64,000 nt of DNA from Ophiostoma sp. CBS 140.51 (taxonomy: Eukaryota; Ascomycota; Sordariomycetes; Ophiostomatales; Ophiostomataceae). Every line of letters starts with the position of its first letter. The first letter of the stretch is position 1. Below the pieces are notes generated by a model, which did not search any database, was not told the DNA's origin, and saw nothing but the letters and a program-made list of their open reading frames with translations. Below are positions 1 to 10,613 of this stretch, piece after piece. The DNA is taken from contig JANSLP010000022.1 in the NCBI GenBank assembly GCA_029298735.1, positions 62,001-126,000 on the forward strand. The letters are read 5' to 3'. The position numbers and the translations under genes were made by a program.

Positions 1-9
1 AAGCACAAC

Positions 10-1926
10 ATGTCCGAATCAACAAGTAGGCAGCGCCGGTCGGCGACGTCGCCTGGCAACTACTCTCCAACGGAAGAGCCCTCAGAGGCCGATGCGCTGC
101 TAGGCGCCGGCATTGAAACAGATATCGGCTCCGAGCCGTCAGGATCGGCAGCGCCCGGCACCCGGAAAGACAGCTGGACAGGCGACGAAGACTTCGCGGG
201 CCTGCCCTGGACACAAAGGCCATCCGTCTACTGGCTCATTGGCCCCTACGCACTATTCACATTGGCGTTCGGCGGTGTTTTGGTGCCGAAACTGAACCTG
301 ATTATCGATCTGGTCTGTCGTCAATATTTTGCCGACCGTGATCATGATGGCTTTCACATGCTGCCTGTGGTGCCCGGTTCGAACAACCCGCAGTGCCAGA
401 TCGCCGAAGTGCAGCGCAACGTCGCTACATTCACCCTCGTTCTCAGCGTGATTGTCGGTTCGTTAAGCGCCTTCACCGCACCTCGCCTGGGTGCCGCGTC
501 CGATCGTTACGGCCGCAAGGGTATCATGGTGATTTCGTCGTGCGGCGGTCTTGTTGGCGAGATCATCACCATCCTGGCGGCCAACTACCCTGACATCATC
601 CACTACAACTGGCTTATCTTGGCTGCTGTGATTGACGGCTTTGCAGGCTCGTTTACAGCTGGCAGCGTTGTCAGCCACTCCTATACCAGCGACTGCACAC
701 CGCCTTCGAAGCGTGCTGTGTCTTTTGGCTACATGCACGCATGTCTCTTTTCCGGTATGGCCTTTGGTCCCCTGCTGGCAGGTTTCTTCGTTGAGTGGAC
801 GGGATCGCTGCTCTCCATTTTCTACGTTACCCTGGGTTGCCACATTGTCTTCATACTGTACATCATCTTCATTCTTCCCGAGTCGGTGTCGCCGCGTCGC
901 CAGGCCATCGCTCGCGAGAAGTATGCCAAGGAGAAGGAAGTGCATGCGGCCAAAATCCGTGAGGAGGATTTGGCGGAGGAGGAGGCAGTGGCGTCTGGAC
1001 GCAGCCCTCGCAAGACGGGTCTGGTGGGCTTTGTCCGGAAGAGCGTTATGAGAGTGCAGCGGTCGAACCCGCTTGCCCCGCTTAAGATCTTACTTCCCAA
1101 GGGCACGCACCAACGCCGCGTAAAGCGCAACCTGATTGTCCTGGCCACCGTCGACACGCTGATTCTCTCCGCCTTGATGAGCATGGGCGGCGTGACGTTG
1201 CTGTACAGCGAGTTCATGTTCCACTGGGGCAACTTTGAGACATCGGCGTTCATTTCTGTCGTGTCCATGGTGCGCGTTGTCGTACTCATGGGCATCTTCC
1301 CCGTTATCAACTACTTCTTCCGTGTACGCCCGGCGGCACGTCAACGCCGCATCTCGGGTGAGGTGCCGAGCGAGGCCAACTCGGGTCCCGATCGGCTGGA
1401 TGTTTTCCTGATCCGCAGTGCCATCCTGTCAGATGTGCTTGGTGTAACTGGATACATTTTTGCACGCACGCCGGCCGTCTTTGTTATGTTTGGTGTCGTG
1501 ACGGCCTTTGGCGGTCTGGGCTCGGCTACGATCCAGTCGTCGCTCACCAAGACGGTCCCTCCCGACCGGGTCGGCCAGCTGCTCGGCGCCATCGGCCTGC
1601 TGCACTCGCTCTCGCGCGTCTTCGCGCCGATAATTTTCAACGGCCTATATGCCGCGACGGTCGGCAGCTACCCGCAGGCCACTTTTGTTCTGATTGCCGG
1701 CGTCTTTACCTCTATCTTCCTCCTGTCCTTCCTCATTCGGCCATATGGTATGTTTGTTTCTCCTTCTATCTCAATTTATTGATAACCAATACTAACCAAC
1801 TCATCAGTCTTCTTGGATGACTCTGCCGATGCTGAAGAGGAGGTCCCTGCTCCTACCCCGTCCCGTCGCGTCGTTGATGAACGGACGGACGTTCTTGGGG
1901 ATGATGAGGTTGTGCAGCAGTTCTAA
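10..1926 (+). CDS. MFS transporter, SLC46/TetA-like (yeast YCR023C type)
   Basis: The gene has two exons, 10-1747 and 1808-1926, encoding 618 residues. The intron starts GTATGT, has an ACTAAC branch point and ends CAG; without it the frame stops at 1782. About 70 polar N-terminal residues precede the first membrane segment. The family signature between TM2 and TM3 is clear: G161-x-x-S-D-R-Y-G-R-K170. A charged loop of roughly 60 residues separates the two six-helix halves, as usual in MFS proteins. The short second exon encodes an acidic, proline-containing cytosolic tail. Proteins of this type are proton-driven or facilitative solute carriers; the substrate cannot be read from the sequence, and a vacuolar or plasma-membrane location is equally possible. 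The start lies only 10 bases from the window edge, so its promoter is not visible. I am sure of the superfamily, less of the subfamily. Confidence 0.88.
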
Positions 1927-2822
1927 TAGTACGCATGCAGTCCGGCGGTTCAATACGACGCTGGTGTTCTTTCTACATCCCATTTCCTTTGTTTGATATC
2001 ATTATTCCCTGTTCACCGTACACATTTTGTCACTTTACGAACCTACTGTCATTCCGTTTATTTAGGAACTTTTTTCTTTTTCTTTCTTGTACATTGCCGT
2101 AGCGATTCCCACATTCCCACACTGTTACATTTTCTTTTCTTGCCTGACTTCATGCTTTGGAATCTGATGATCTGATAGAGAGGGCGGATAGAAGCGAGTG
2201 CTGTATTTTGCACAGATGCAATTTTGACCAATTATTATTTTGACTCTTTTTTTACTAATGACGTTCTTTGCATTTTCATCTGTATTTTTTGTCATCGTGG
2301 CAATCACGTGTGCATATCCTTCCATCTGATATGTGTGAAGTTAATTTTAAGCATCGTTTAGTGGCCTGCCTTCCTAAAACGGCAGTTGCAAACGCACTAT
2401 GGGTCGCTCTGTCTTAAGAGTCTGGAGTGGGAAGGAGCGGGCGAGCCTTCCCATTGGCTTCCTCAACAATACAGTGATGTCAGTACTTTGAACTGTGGAC
2501 CAGACCAAGCTAAAGCTTTTCGTGCATTCCTTCCATGGTTGTTACGGCTTGGATCGGCCTACTCCTCATTGACAAGTACTTCGTACTTTTCTCTCCACGT
2601 TTTTTCATTGTTTCTTTTCTCATCCAACGAAATCACGCCAATCAATTTTGACTTCCCATCCTCTTTTTTTGTGTGATCATCATTTTTTTTCACAATCAAC
2701 AAACATCGACAAACATCACGACTCAACAACCACGATAGACGCGATAATCGACAGTCTTCTATCCTTTTCTACCCTCCCTTTCATCACCATAAACAAGACT
2801 CTGCTGGAGCACGAATGGAATC
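1927..2822. other. Intergenic region, MFS gene to AVT-like gene
   Basis: The region holds the 3' flank of the MFS gene, a T-rich stretch (about 1990-2340) and the promoter of the next gene. A CACGTG hexamer sits at 2305-2310 and an ATTGG (reverse CCAAT) near 2453. The last 150 bases are rich in C, A and T and look like a fungal 5' leader. Short open frames here have no coding character. Confidence 0.6.
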
Positions 2823-5282
2823 ATGACAAAAACGCCACCGGACTCGCCTGCCGTCTCGGCCCAGGAGAGAAACGCGGCTCGCACGCTTGCCGAACATCTG
2901 CCGCAGGGCTACACGGCCGACTTTGTTCCGGAAGACCAGCAGCAGCAGCAGCAGGCAGGAGATGGCGCTGCATCTGACGCAGACCGACCAGCTGCTGGCG
3001 GTCGACAGACGAGCGGCGGCAGTGGTGCCAGCGGAGGTGCTGCATCCGAATCGCATCTCAACACGCCATCCCTAGCTCCAGCAGCATCGGCAGCGCCATC
3101 AATACGGTCGGGAAGGGGTGAGAACGAAGGTGACGCAGGCGCAGCAGAACAGCCCGAAGACATTTCGTCTCTGCACCTGCAAGGCGGCGATGTCCATCGG
3201 TCGCTGTTTCGCATGGCCGAGGCGCCTGCACGGATCCAGATTCTGCAGAGCCAGCCTCTCCTGACGCCTTCGCCTCTTTCACTCTCCACAACAGCGACGT
3301 CTGCTCAGGACCATGCATCGTCTTCTCAGTCATCACAGCAGCCAGCCCGGCAACAACAACAATCCGAATCGCAGCTGCCCGCAACACCAACGCCAACACA
3401 ATACCCCAAGAAGCCCCATCATCGACGCGCCGCGACCTTCCACGACCGCTATACAACACCCAGCGAAGTCAGCAGCGTGGCCGGCGGGCCCGATGGCGAC
3501 GCTAGCGAGTACGGCAGCGAGTACAACGGTGGCGGAAACGAGAATGGTGACCATCCACCGATGCATGTGCGCGACCTGCTGGCACCCCAGGGCTTCCGTC
3601 GCGACTTTGTGCTACAACAAATCCGGCAGCGCCAACTGCAACAGCGCGAGGCGACGATGCAGCGCCGCCGGACGCATCTCCGCGAGCGGCGGGCCACAGC
3701 TTTTGGCGCCGTCAAGATGCCGATTGCACGCAACTTTGTTGAGTTCCTCGAGCTGTACGGACACTTTGCCGATGAGGATTTGGAGGCGTCCGATGACGAC
3801 GAGGATGAAGAGGATGGTGGTGAAGAGGAGCCCGAGGGTGAAACTGAAGAAGACGAGACGGAAGAAGAAGAGGGTGGCGAAGATGTAGAGCGTGGCGTTA
3901 GAACTGGTGTTATCCGACGCCGGCCCCATGAGCGCCAACCACTGCTCGACCGCCGGCAATCTGGCGCTGTCTCTTCAGCCCACGGCGATGCTGCAGGCGA
4001 CGGCAGCGGAAAGGCCAAGGCCGGCATGTCACAGGCGTTCTTCACCCTCCTGAAAGCGTTTGTCGGCACAGGCATCATGTTCTTGCCCAAGGCCTACAAC
4101 AATGGCGGCATGGTCTTCTCCACGGTCACCCTACTGATTGTCTCTCTTCTGTCTATGGGCGGTTTCGAGCTGCTGCTGCGCTGTCGCCAGCGGTACGGCG
4201 GCGGTTACGGTGACATTGGCCTGGCTATTGCAGGCCCACGTATGCGCAGCCTGATCTTAGGGTCCATTGCTCTCTCGCAACTGGGCTTTGTGTGTGCTGG
4301 TATCGTCTTTGCGGCCGAGAACTTGGCATCGTTTGCATCCGCAGTGGCCCACGCCAACACGCGCCGCCACAACCCCGTTGGCGGTGGTGACGGTAGTGTG
4401 GACGACAGCGTCTTGTCAACGAACGCACTTATTGCTCTCGAGGTCGCCGTGCTGATCCCCCTGGGCTTTGTGCGTGATATTGCCCGCCTCGGCCCCGCTG
4501 CGCTTCTCGGAGACGTCTTTATCGCCATTGGCCTCGTCTACATGTATTCCTACGACATTGCTGTCATTGCCTCGCGCAACTGGCACATGCACCCGACCGT
4601 CGAGTTCTTGTTTAATCCCTCTGGGTATGCACTGACCATTGGCGCCGCCATCTTTACGTTCGAGGGCATCGGCCTCATCCTGCCCATCCAGTCGTCCATG
4701 GCCCGGCCCGAAAAGTTCCGCTGGCTGCTCGGTGTCGTTATGGCCATTATCACGGCCGCTTACATCTCTGTGGGCGCTCTCGGCTATGCCGCCTTTGGCA
4801 CAGGCACAAAAACCGAAGTCATTGACAACTACCCGCGCGCCAGTGCCCTCGTGCAGTGCGTGCAGTGCCTCTATGCCTTGGCTGTCCTGGCAGGTATGCC
4901 CGTCCAGCTCTTCCCTGCCGTCCGCATCATCGAGGGCAAACTCTTCCGCACCAAGTCGTCCTCGGGCAACGGCGCCGTCTACTACCGCTCGGGCAAACGC
5001 GACCCGCGCATCAAGTGGCTCAAGAACGGTCTGCGTACACTCATGATTGTGGCCTGTGGTGCTGTCGCCGTTTTGGGCGCCGGCCATCTCGACCAGTTTG
5101 TCGCCCTCATTGGCTCGATGGCCTGTGTCCCGCTGCTCTTCATCTACCCGCCGTACCTGCACTACCGCGGCATGGCAGATGAGTCGCCGGCCTGGCTGCG
5201 GACGCTGGATATTGCCCTAATTGCTGTTGGAACGGTGGCCATGGTCTACACAACAATCGTGACCGTGAAGAGTGGGTTGTAG
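2823..5282 (+). CDS. Vacuolar amino-acid transporter, AVT3/AVT4-like
   Basis: This is an intronless gene of 819 residues. Residues from about 400 to 815 form an Aa_trans (AAAP family) domain with about eleven membrane segments. It opens with the family-typical F-V-G-T-G-I-M-F-L-P-K-A-Y-N-N-G-G block. Yeast Avt3/Avt4 export neutral amino acids from the vacuole into the cytosol, and the same role is inferred here. The first 400 residues are hydrophilic and apparently disordered: a short polyglutamine run near residues 40-44, S/T/P/Q-rich sequence, and a strongly acidic block at about 316-357. Long hydrophilic N-termini are usual in Avt3/4 relatives, though this one is on the long side. The start at 2823 follows an ATC context and is the first ATG of the frame. 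The alternative SLC36/PAT label describes the same superfamily. Confidence 0.87.
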   Translation: MTKTPPDSPAVSAQERNAARTLAEHLPQGYTADFVPEDQQQQQQAGDGAASDADRPAAGGRQTSGGSGASGGAASESHLNTPSLAPAASAAPSIRSGRGENEGDAGAAEQPEDISSLHLQGGDVHRSLFRMAEAPARIQILQSQPLLTPSPLSLSTTATSAQDHASSSQSSQQPARQQQQSESQLPATPTPTQYPKKPHHRRAATFHDRYTTPSEVSSVAGGPDGDASEYGSEYNGGGNENGDHPPMHVRDLLAPQGFRRDFVLQQIRQRQLQQREATMQRRRTHLRERRATAFGAVKMPIARNFVEFLELYGHFADEDLEASDDDEDEEDGGEEEPEGETEEDETEEEEGGEDVERGVRTGVIRRRPHERQPLLDRRQSGAVSSAHGDAAGDGSGKAKAGMSQAFFTLLKAFVGTGIMFLPKAYNNGGMVFSTVTLLIVSLLSMGGFELLLRCRQRYGGGYGDIGLAIAGPRMRSLILGSIALSQLGFVCAGIVFAAENLASFASAVAHANTRRHNPVGGGDGSVDDSVLSTNALIALEVAVLIPLGFVRDIARLGPAALLGDVFIAIGLVYMYSYDIAVIASRNWHMHPTVEFLFNPSGYALTIGAAIFTFEGIGLILPIQSSMARPEKFRWLLGVVMAIITAAYISVGALGYAAFGTGTKTEVIDNYPRASALVQCVQCLYALAVLAGMPVQLFPAVRIIEGKLFRTKSSSGNGAVYYRSGKRDPRIKWLKNGLRTLMIVACGAVAVLGAGHLDQFVALIGSMACVPLLFIYPPYLHYRGMADESPAWLRTLDIALIAVGTVAMVYTTIVTVKSGL

Positions 5283-5821
5283 GAGGGGTCTTGATTAATA
5301 TTGAGGTCTTTGGTGTATGTCTTTTTTCTGTGTTTTTTATTTATTTGTGCAAGCGTGGTACTTTGGCATATACGGAAACAAAAGCGTGCTTGAATAATTC
5401 AGCGTCTTTTCATAATTTCTAAATCGGATTTTTGGAGAGATAAATAGATATTGAAATAAAATACGATTTATTATTTCTGAAAAATAAAAATAGAACTGAA
5501 AACGAGTCAAATTGTTTTAAGACTGAATAAAAAAAACCATAAGAAACTCTGTCCTTAAAGCGATACATTACCAGGACTCTTAATGGTCCAGTTGTGCGAT
5601 CCATGAAGATGAAGTCGTTGAGGGTTGCAGTCATTAAAGTGGGAAAATGCATCACGTGAGCTCGCGACACAGTGGTTGCCTTCCCTTTTCGCGTGGCAAA
5701 GGACCCCGCGACTTTTTTCACGACGCAACACTAAATCAACTCGACCACAATACCGCTTTTACGATCCGACAAACTTTCTGGCAGACCAGATGGAACTGCT
5801 CACCTATCGACACACCACACA
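5283..5821. other. Intergenic region upstream of HRQ1
   Basis: Bases 5283-5560 are AT-rich and look like a 3' untranslated or terminator region of the AVT-like gene. The helicase promoter follows, with CACGTG at 5653-5658, about 165 bases before the ATG. No gene is seen. Confidence 0.6.
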
Positions 5822-8800
5822 ATGGCCGACGCGGTGATAACGGGCGGCAGTGGCGGCGGCACTGGACGCGGCGGACGAGGAAGAACTCAAGGAGGAAGAA
5901 CTCGAGGAGGACGCTGTTCGACAACTGCCGCTAGAGAGCAGAATACAGAAACAGAGACAGATAAAGAGACGGATGGGACGAGCGGCAAACGAAAGCGGTC
6001 GAATACGGTAGTCACTGCTTCTGGTGGTACAGAGGCTGTCGTGGTTGAAGATGCCCCTTCAGACAATGTCGAGGCAGATACTTTGACAAAACCTCTGACA
6101 AAACGCAAGGCACCGGCCAAGAAGAAGCCGACGATCAAAAAGGAAGACAGCGACGCCACAGACAACGGACCGACTCCGAGAAGTGTCGACGCCTGGCCCG
6201 AGTGGTTCCGTGCACTGGAAAAGACACACCGCGCCCTCAATCTCGTTTATACAATCTGCTGCACGCGGAAACATCTTCTCACAACATTTGCGACGATCAA
6301 GACGACGGTTGAGTCCAACACGGGCTGCCCACTGCTGGAAAGCGAAGTGGCTGCTGTGGCTGCGCTGCTGTCGCTCCATTTTGGAGGAACTGGCGGCCAT
6401 GGCGGGAGTGCCGGCACGATCCGCTTTGCGTACGTGGACGAATTGTCGCTGCAAGTCGATATTCAGGGCTCTGAGCGCGACGCAACGTTCAAGACAGGTG
6501 CCACCAGCCGGATCCGGAACCGAGTGACAGCACAAGGCCCAGCAGCAGATGCTTCCGTCGGTGGAATCACTGGCCGCGAAGGGCTGCGGAATCGATCCGA
6601 TGGTGGACCCTACGACAATGGCACGACGACGGACGACAATGATCTCCGCATGTACAAGGAGGTCCTCTACTTCGAGTTTATCGACGAGGGCCTCAAGAGA
6701 GAAGTGGTCGACCCAAAGACGGGCGAGCCGATCAAGGCGACACGCATGCTAAAAGACGAGCAGCTACGGATGCCCGTCTACGGCCAGAAGCAGATGGCGG
6801 CGCTCATAGAGAAGCGGAACCGGCGGTTCGCCACAGCCGTGAATGCATTTTTGGACCGATGTGAGGAAAAGGGGGGCGACGGTGAAGTGAAGGACCCTGT
6901 CGACCCTGTTGAAACTTTGAAGAAGGAGGCAGAAGCATTTATACCCATTCCAAGTCCAGAAGAGGAACGTAACGACGCAAGACTTTTGTCAAACAGCCAG
7001 AGCCAGGCGGACACGGACGCCAACAACGGAATCCCACCCACAATTCCAACAGAGCGAAAGACCATTCCCGAGATCGTCGACGAGCTAAAGGGCAGCCCAT
7101 GGTACTCGGGCCAGGTGGTTCCCGACGGCCACCGTGTCTTTGAGGAACAGGAGCCTGTGTATGGCGACCTGGACTTTCTGCTGAGCCAGGACATGGTCAA
7201 CGCACTCTACAATGCCAAGGGCATCACACAGTTCTATGTCCACCAGACCGAGGCCATTAATGCACTGCATGCAGGCCGCCATGTCGTGGTGTCGACGTCG
7301 ACGAGCTCGGGCAAGTCGCTCATCTTCCAGCTGCCCGTCGTGCACGCCCTCGAAGAGGACCCTTATTCGCGTGCCATGTACATCTTTCCAACAAAAGCGC
7401 TCGCTCAGGACCAGAAACGCAGTCTGCGCGACCTACTGGCCTACATGCCCAACCTCTGTGATGTTTTAGTCGAGACCTTTGACGGCGACACGCCCTGGAA
7501 AGACCGCGATATGATCCGGGAAGAGGCCCGCGTTATCTTTACAAACCCAGATATGCTGCACGCTGCTATCCTGCCACAAGAGTCCCGCTGGCGGTCATTT
7601 CTGCAGAGGCTCCGCTATGTTGTCGTCGACGAGCTGCACTACTACAACGGTCTGATGGGCTCCCACATGGCATTTATCATGCGACGGCTGCGTCGTGTTT
7701 GTGCCACGTTGGGAAACCGTTCTGTTCGCTTCATCTCCTGCTCGGCTACTGTGGCCAACCCTCGCGAGCACTTTGAGACCATCTTCGGTGTCATGGACTG
7801 GGAGCGCGACGAACCGGTGCAGCTCGTCGACTTTGATGGCTCGCCATCGGGCCGTAAAGAGTTTCTGTGCTGGAACACGCCCTTTCGTGTACCAGGAGAC
7901 CCAGCCAGCGGCCGCGGCAGTGCACTCTACGAGTGTGCTCGGCTGTTTTGCGAGCTGATCCTGCGCGGCGTACGGGTGATTGCCTTTTGTCGTGTGCGCG
8001 AGCAGTGTGAGAAGCTTGTGGGTGCCGTCCAACAAGAACTAGAGAAACGAGGACGGCCTGAGTGCATAACGCGTGTCATGGGCTACCGCGGCGGCTACAC
8101 AGCACAGGACCGGCGGCGCATCGAGTCGGACATGTTTGCAGGCCGTCTGGTGGGCATTGTCGCAACAACGGCGCTCGAGCTGGGCGTCGATATTGGCTCG
8201 CTCGATTGCGTCATGACCTGGGGGTTTCCTTATAGCATTGCCAACCTGCGACAACAGAGCGGACGTGCGGGACGACGACGGGGACGTGACTCGCTCTCGA
8301 TTCTGGTCGGCGACTCGTTTGCCACGGACCAGTACTATATGCAGAACCCGGACAAGCTGTTTGACCAGCCGCACGGCTCGCTGCAGGTCGACCTGACCAA
8401 CATGCTGGTGCGCGAGGGACATGTGCAGTGCGCTGCCTACGAGATGCCCATCCGGCCCGCCGAAGACGAGCAGTACTTTGGCCCTGAGCTGGCCAAGCTC
8501 TGTGAAGAACGTCTGGTGCGCGACGAGCTCGACTGTTTCCACTGCCACGACCATTTCCGCCCCCAGCCCTGGAAGCTCGTGGCCATTCGTGATACCGAGG
8601 ACGACCATTTCGCCATTGTCGATATTGGACACAGCCCACCGATTGTGCTTGAAGAGTTGGAGGCGTCGCGGGCCACGTTTACCATTTACGACGGTGCCAT
8701 CTTCTTGCACCAGGGCACGACCTACCTGGTGCGGGAATTCAACCCGGACCAGGGCATGGCAAAGGTTGAGCGGGTGCGTGTGGACTGGACGACACAGCAA

Positions 8801-9655
8801 CGCGACTTTACGGATGTGGACCCCATTGAGACGCAGGCCATTCGGCACATCGGCGGGGACAGCTCTGACAGCTCTGAAAGCTCTGCCAGCCCTGAAAACT
8901 CTGACAACAAGGAGAATGTCAGTGCAGCCCGCGCCTACCTAGGCAAGATCCGCATCTCGCAGCACGTCTTTGGCTACTTTAAAGTTGACCGCCGCGACCG
9001 CATCTTGGACGCCGTGCAAGTCGACAACCCGCCAGTTGTGCGCTACAGTCGCGGCACCTGGCTCGACGTGCCCGCTTCCGGTCTTGCTGTCCTCGAGCGC
9101 CGTCGTCTGCACATGGCCGCTGCCATCCACGCCGCCGAGCATGCCGTGCTGAGTCTGCTGCCCAACTTTGTGATCAGTCTGCCGGGCGACGTGCGCACCG
9201 AATGCAAGAGCGGCCTCAAAGAGTTCCAGAACCGGCCCGTCACCCAACGTAAACGGCCTGCTCGACTCACTTTCTACGATGCAAAGGGCGGCGCCGGTGG
9301 TACGGGCATCACGGCCAAGGCTTTTGACTTTGTGGACCTGCTGTTGCAACAAGCACTCACACGCATCGAGAGCTGTGCTTGTGGCTTGTATGCCGCCGAC
9401 TCGCTGACGGCGTCACGCGGCTGTCTCGAGTGCATTGCATCGCCCAACTGCCACGAAGCCAATACCGTCATGAGCAAAGCCGGCGCCGTCGTTGTGCTTC
9501 GCAGTCTGCTGGGCCTTCCGATTGACGAAGAGGCACTTCCCATGGGGCCCGAAGAGGGTATTCCGGCCGGGCCTGAGACGGTCGTTTTGGCCGTTCCAGT
9601 GCCCGGCGTTCACCATTCGCCGATGCCGACAATCAAGACTGAGAATGAAGACTGA
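5822..9655 (+). CDS. HRQ1: RecQ4-family 3'-5' DNA helicase Hrq1
   Basis: This is a single-exon gene of 1277 residues. The ATP-binding loop ends S-S-G497-K498-S, the Walker B box is D-E-L-H (603-606), and motif VI reads Q-Q-S-G-R-A-G-R-R-R-G near 812-822. The C-terminal third matches the DUF1998/MZB zinc-binding region of Hrq1, with a cysteine cluster near 1183-1210 (C-x-C, later C-x-x-C and a further C). Hrq1 is the fungal relative of human RECQL4 and acts in interstrand crosslink repair and telomere maintenance in the nucleus. The N-terminus carries a Gly/Arg-rich RGG-like patch (about residues 6-32). A Ser/Asp/Glu-rich insert lies near 1013-1035, between the helicase core and the zinc region. 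It is somewhat longer than the yeast protein (about 1077 residues). The family assignment is firm. Confidence 0.93.
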   Translation: MADAVITGGSGGGTGRGGRGRTQGGRTRGGRCSTTAAREQNTETETDKETDGTSGKRKRSNTVVTASGGTEAVVVEDAPSDNVEADTLTKPLTKRKAPAKKKPTIKKEDSDATDNGPTPRSVDAWPEWFRALEKTHRALNLVYTICCTRKHLLTTFATIKTTVESNTGCPLLESEVAAVAALLSLHFGGTGGHGGSAGTIRFAYVDELSLQVDIQGSERDATFKTGATSRIRNRVTAQGPAADASVGGITGREGLRNRSDGGPYDNGTTTDDNDLRMYKEVLYFEFIDEGLKREVVDPKTGEPIKATRMLKDEQLRMPVYGQKQMAALIEKRNRRFATAVNAFLDRCEEKGGDGEVKDPVDPVETLKKEAEAFIPIPSPEEERNDARLLSNSQSQADTDANNGIPPTIPTERKTIPEIVDELKGSPWYSGQVVPDGHRVFEEQEPVYGDLDFLLSQDMVNALYNAKGITQFYVHQTEAINALHAGRHVVVSTSTSSGKSLIFQLPVVHALEEDPYSRAMYIFPTKALAQDQKRSLRDLLAYMPNLCDVLVETFDGDTPWKDRDMIREEARVIFTNPDMLHAAILPQESRWRSFLQRLRYVVVDELHYYNGLMGSHMAFIMRRLRRVCATLGNRSVRFISCSATVANPREHFETIFGVMDWERDEPVQLVDFDGSPSGRKEFLCWNTPFRVPGDPASGRGSALYECARLFCELILRGVRVIAFCRVREQCEKLVGAVQQELEKRGRPECITRVMGYRGGYTAQDRRRIESDMFAGRLVGIVATTALELGVDIGSLDCVMTWGFPYSIANLRQQSGRAGRRRGRDSLSILVGDSFATDQYYMQNPDKLFDQPHGSLQVDLTNMLVREGHVQCAAYEMPIRPAEDEQYFGPELAKLCEERLVRDELDCFHCHDHFRPQPWKLVAIRDTEDDHFAIVDIGHSPPIVLEELEASRATFTIYDGAIFLHQGTTYLVREFNPDQGMAKVERVRVDWTTQQRDFTDVDPIETQAIRHIGGDSSDSSESSASPENSDNKENVSAARAYLGKIRISQHVFGYFKVDRRDRILDAVQVDNPPVVRYSRGTWLDVPASGLAVLERRRLHMAAAIHAAEHAVLSLLPNFVISLPGDVRTECKSGLKEFQNRPVTQRKRPARLTFYDAKGGAGGTGITAKAFDFVDLLLQQALTRIESCACGLYAADSLTASRGCLECIASPNCHEANTVMSKAGAVVVLRSLLGLPIDEEALPMGPEEGIPAGPETVVLAVPVPGVHHSPMPTIKTENED

Positions 9656-9875
9656 ACCAACAGAGATGCAGTAGGTAATCTAACACAGACTTCACCGAAC
9701 CATCCGGCGACATGATCATATAAACATATAAAAAAGGACAGCCATGATTGACTGGCCACCGTCTTTCATCTTTTGCTTTCCTGAAGATCTAGTCCCTTAT
9801 TTTACGTGTTATGTTAACGGCCTGTAAAAAGACCGATACCCCTCAAATAGACATCTGTAAGTATTTTCAATCAAA

Positions 9876-9906
9876 AGAGGAGACTGAAGAGGAGACTGAA
9901 GAGGAG
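9876..9906. repeat. 12-bp tandem repeat, about 2.6 copies
   Basis: The unit AGAGGAGACTGA occurs twice perfectly and continues for seven more bases. It is purine-only apart from CT in each unit. It lies in the 3' flank of HRQ1, with no sign of function. Confidence 0.8.
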
Positions 9907-10162
9907 AAGAGAATGAGGAGATCTGGAAAAAGTAAAAATACCAAGACATAATGACAAAACATAACGCGGAGGGGTCGATGTAGTTGTATTGTTTGTGATT
10001 GTTGTGGGTGTTTAGTTGTGTGACGTTCGGTAATACAGCGTAATACGCCGTCGTCGTTTGCTGTTCGCTCTTTCCTACGCAGTCCTCTTGCCTGTCCATC
10101 GCGATCCGCACTGCTTGCCGCAGGGTCGGAGGGCCGTCATATGCGGGCACCACCAGATCTAG

Positions 10163-10168
10163 CCGAGG
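10163..10168 (-). promoter_or_regulatory. FarA/FarB-type CCTCGG core (distal)
   Basis: CCGAGG on the plus strand is the reverse of CCTCGG, the core bound by the fatty-acid regulators FarA and FarB of Aspergillus. It lies about 570 bases upstream of an enoyl-CoA isomerase gene. A six-base match alone can arise by chance; the biological fit of the downstream gene raises it above background. Confidence 0.4.
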
Positions 10169-10607
10169 TATCTATCTCCACCTTTTTGGATTGGGGCTGG
10201 GGTGAGCTGCGAGTGGTGCTGTGGGGGACCGCACCTTCCCCCAGAGCAGTGTTAGACTGGAAGCTGCAAGTCACTCGGCACTACTGATTCACCCAATTGT
10301 ACTTGGTCGCTCTTTGCTGTACATTTTGGGGAAGTCGCTACCGGGGCGCCGATTCAGAACAGTTTCTAGCCGCTGACCGTGGGAATGGGAATGGGTGCTC
10401 GGCAGTCTCTTTTGGATGAGGTGGTTCGTTCTGGGGTCGTTTCCTTTTCTATTTTTCATATTTATCTAATCCTCTTCCCAATCTTTTTGCTTCAATCTCG
10501 TCTGTTGCAAAGATTTGGTTGATTTTGAACGTTGCACCGTTCCTTCCTCTTTCGTCTCATCTTCACCTGCGCATCTCGTCTCTTTGAGTAAAAACGACTG
10601 ACACGTG

Positions 10608-10613
10608 CCTCGG
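10608..10613 (+). promoter_or_regulatory. FarA/FarB-type CCTCGG core (proximal), fused to CACGTG
   Basis: CCTCGG lies about 126 bases before the isomerase ATG and directly abuts a CACGTG hexamer at 10602-10607. Genes for peroxisomal beta-oxidation in Aspergillus carry this hexamer and are induced by fatty acids through FarA/FarB. The regulatory role here is inferred. Confidence 0.45.
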
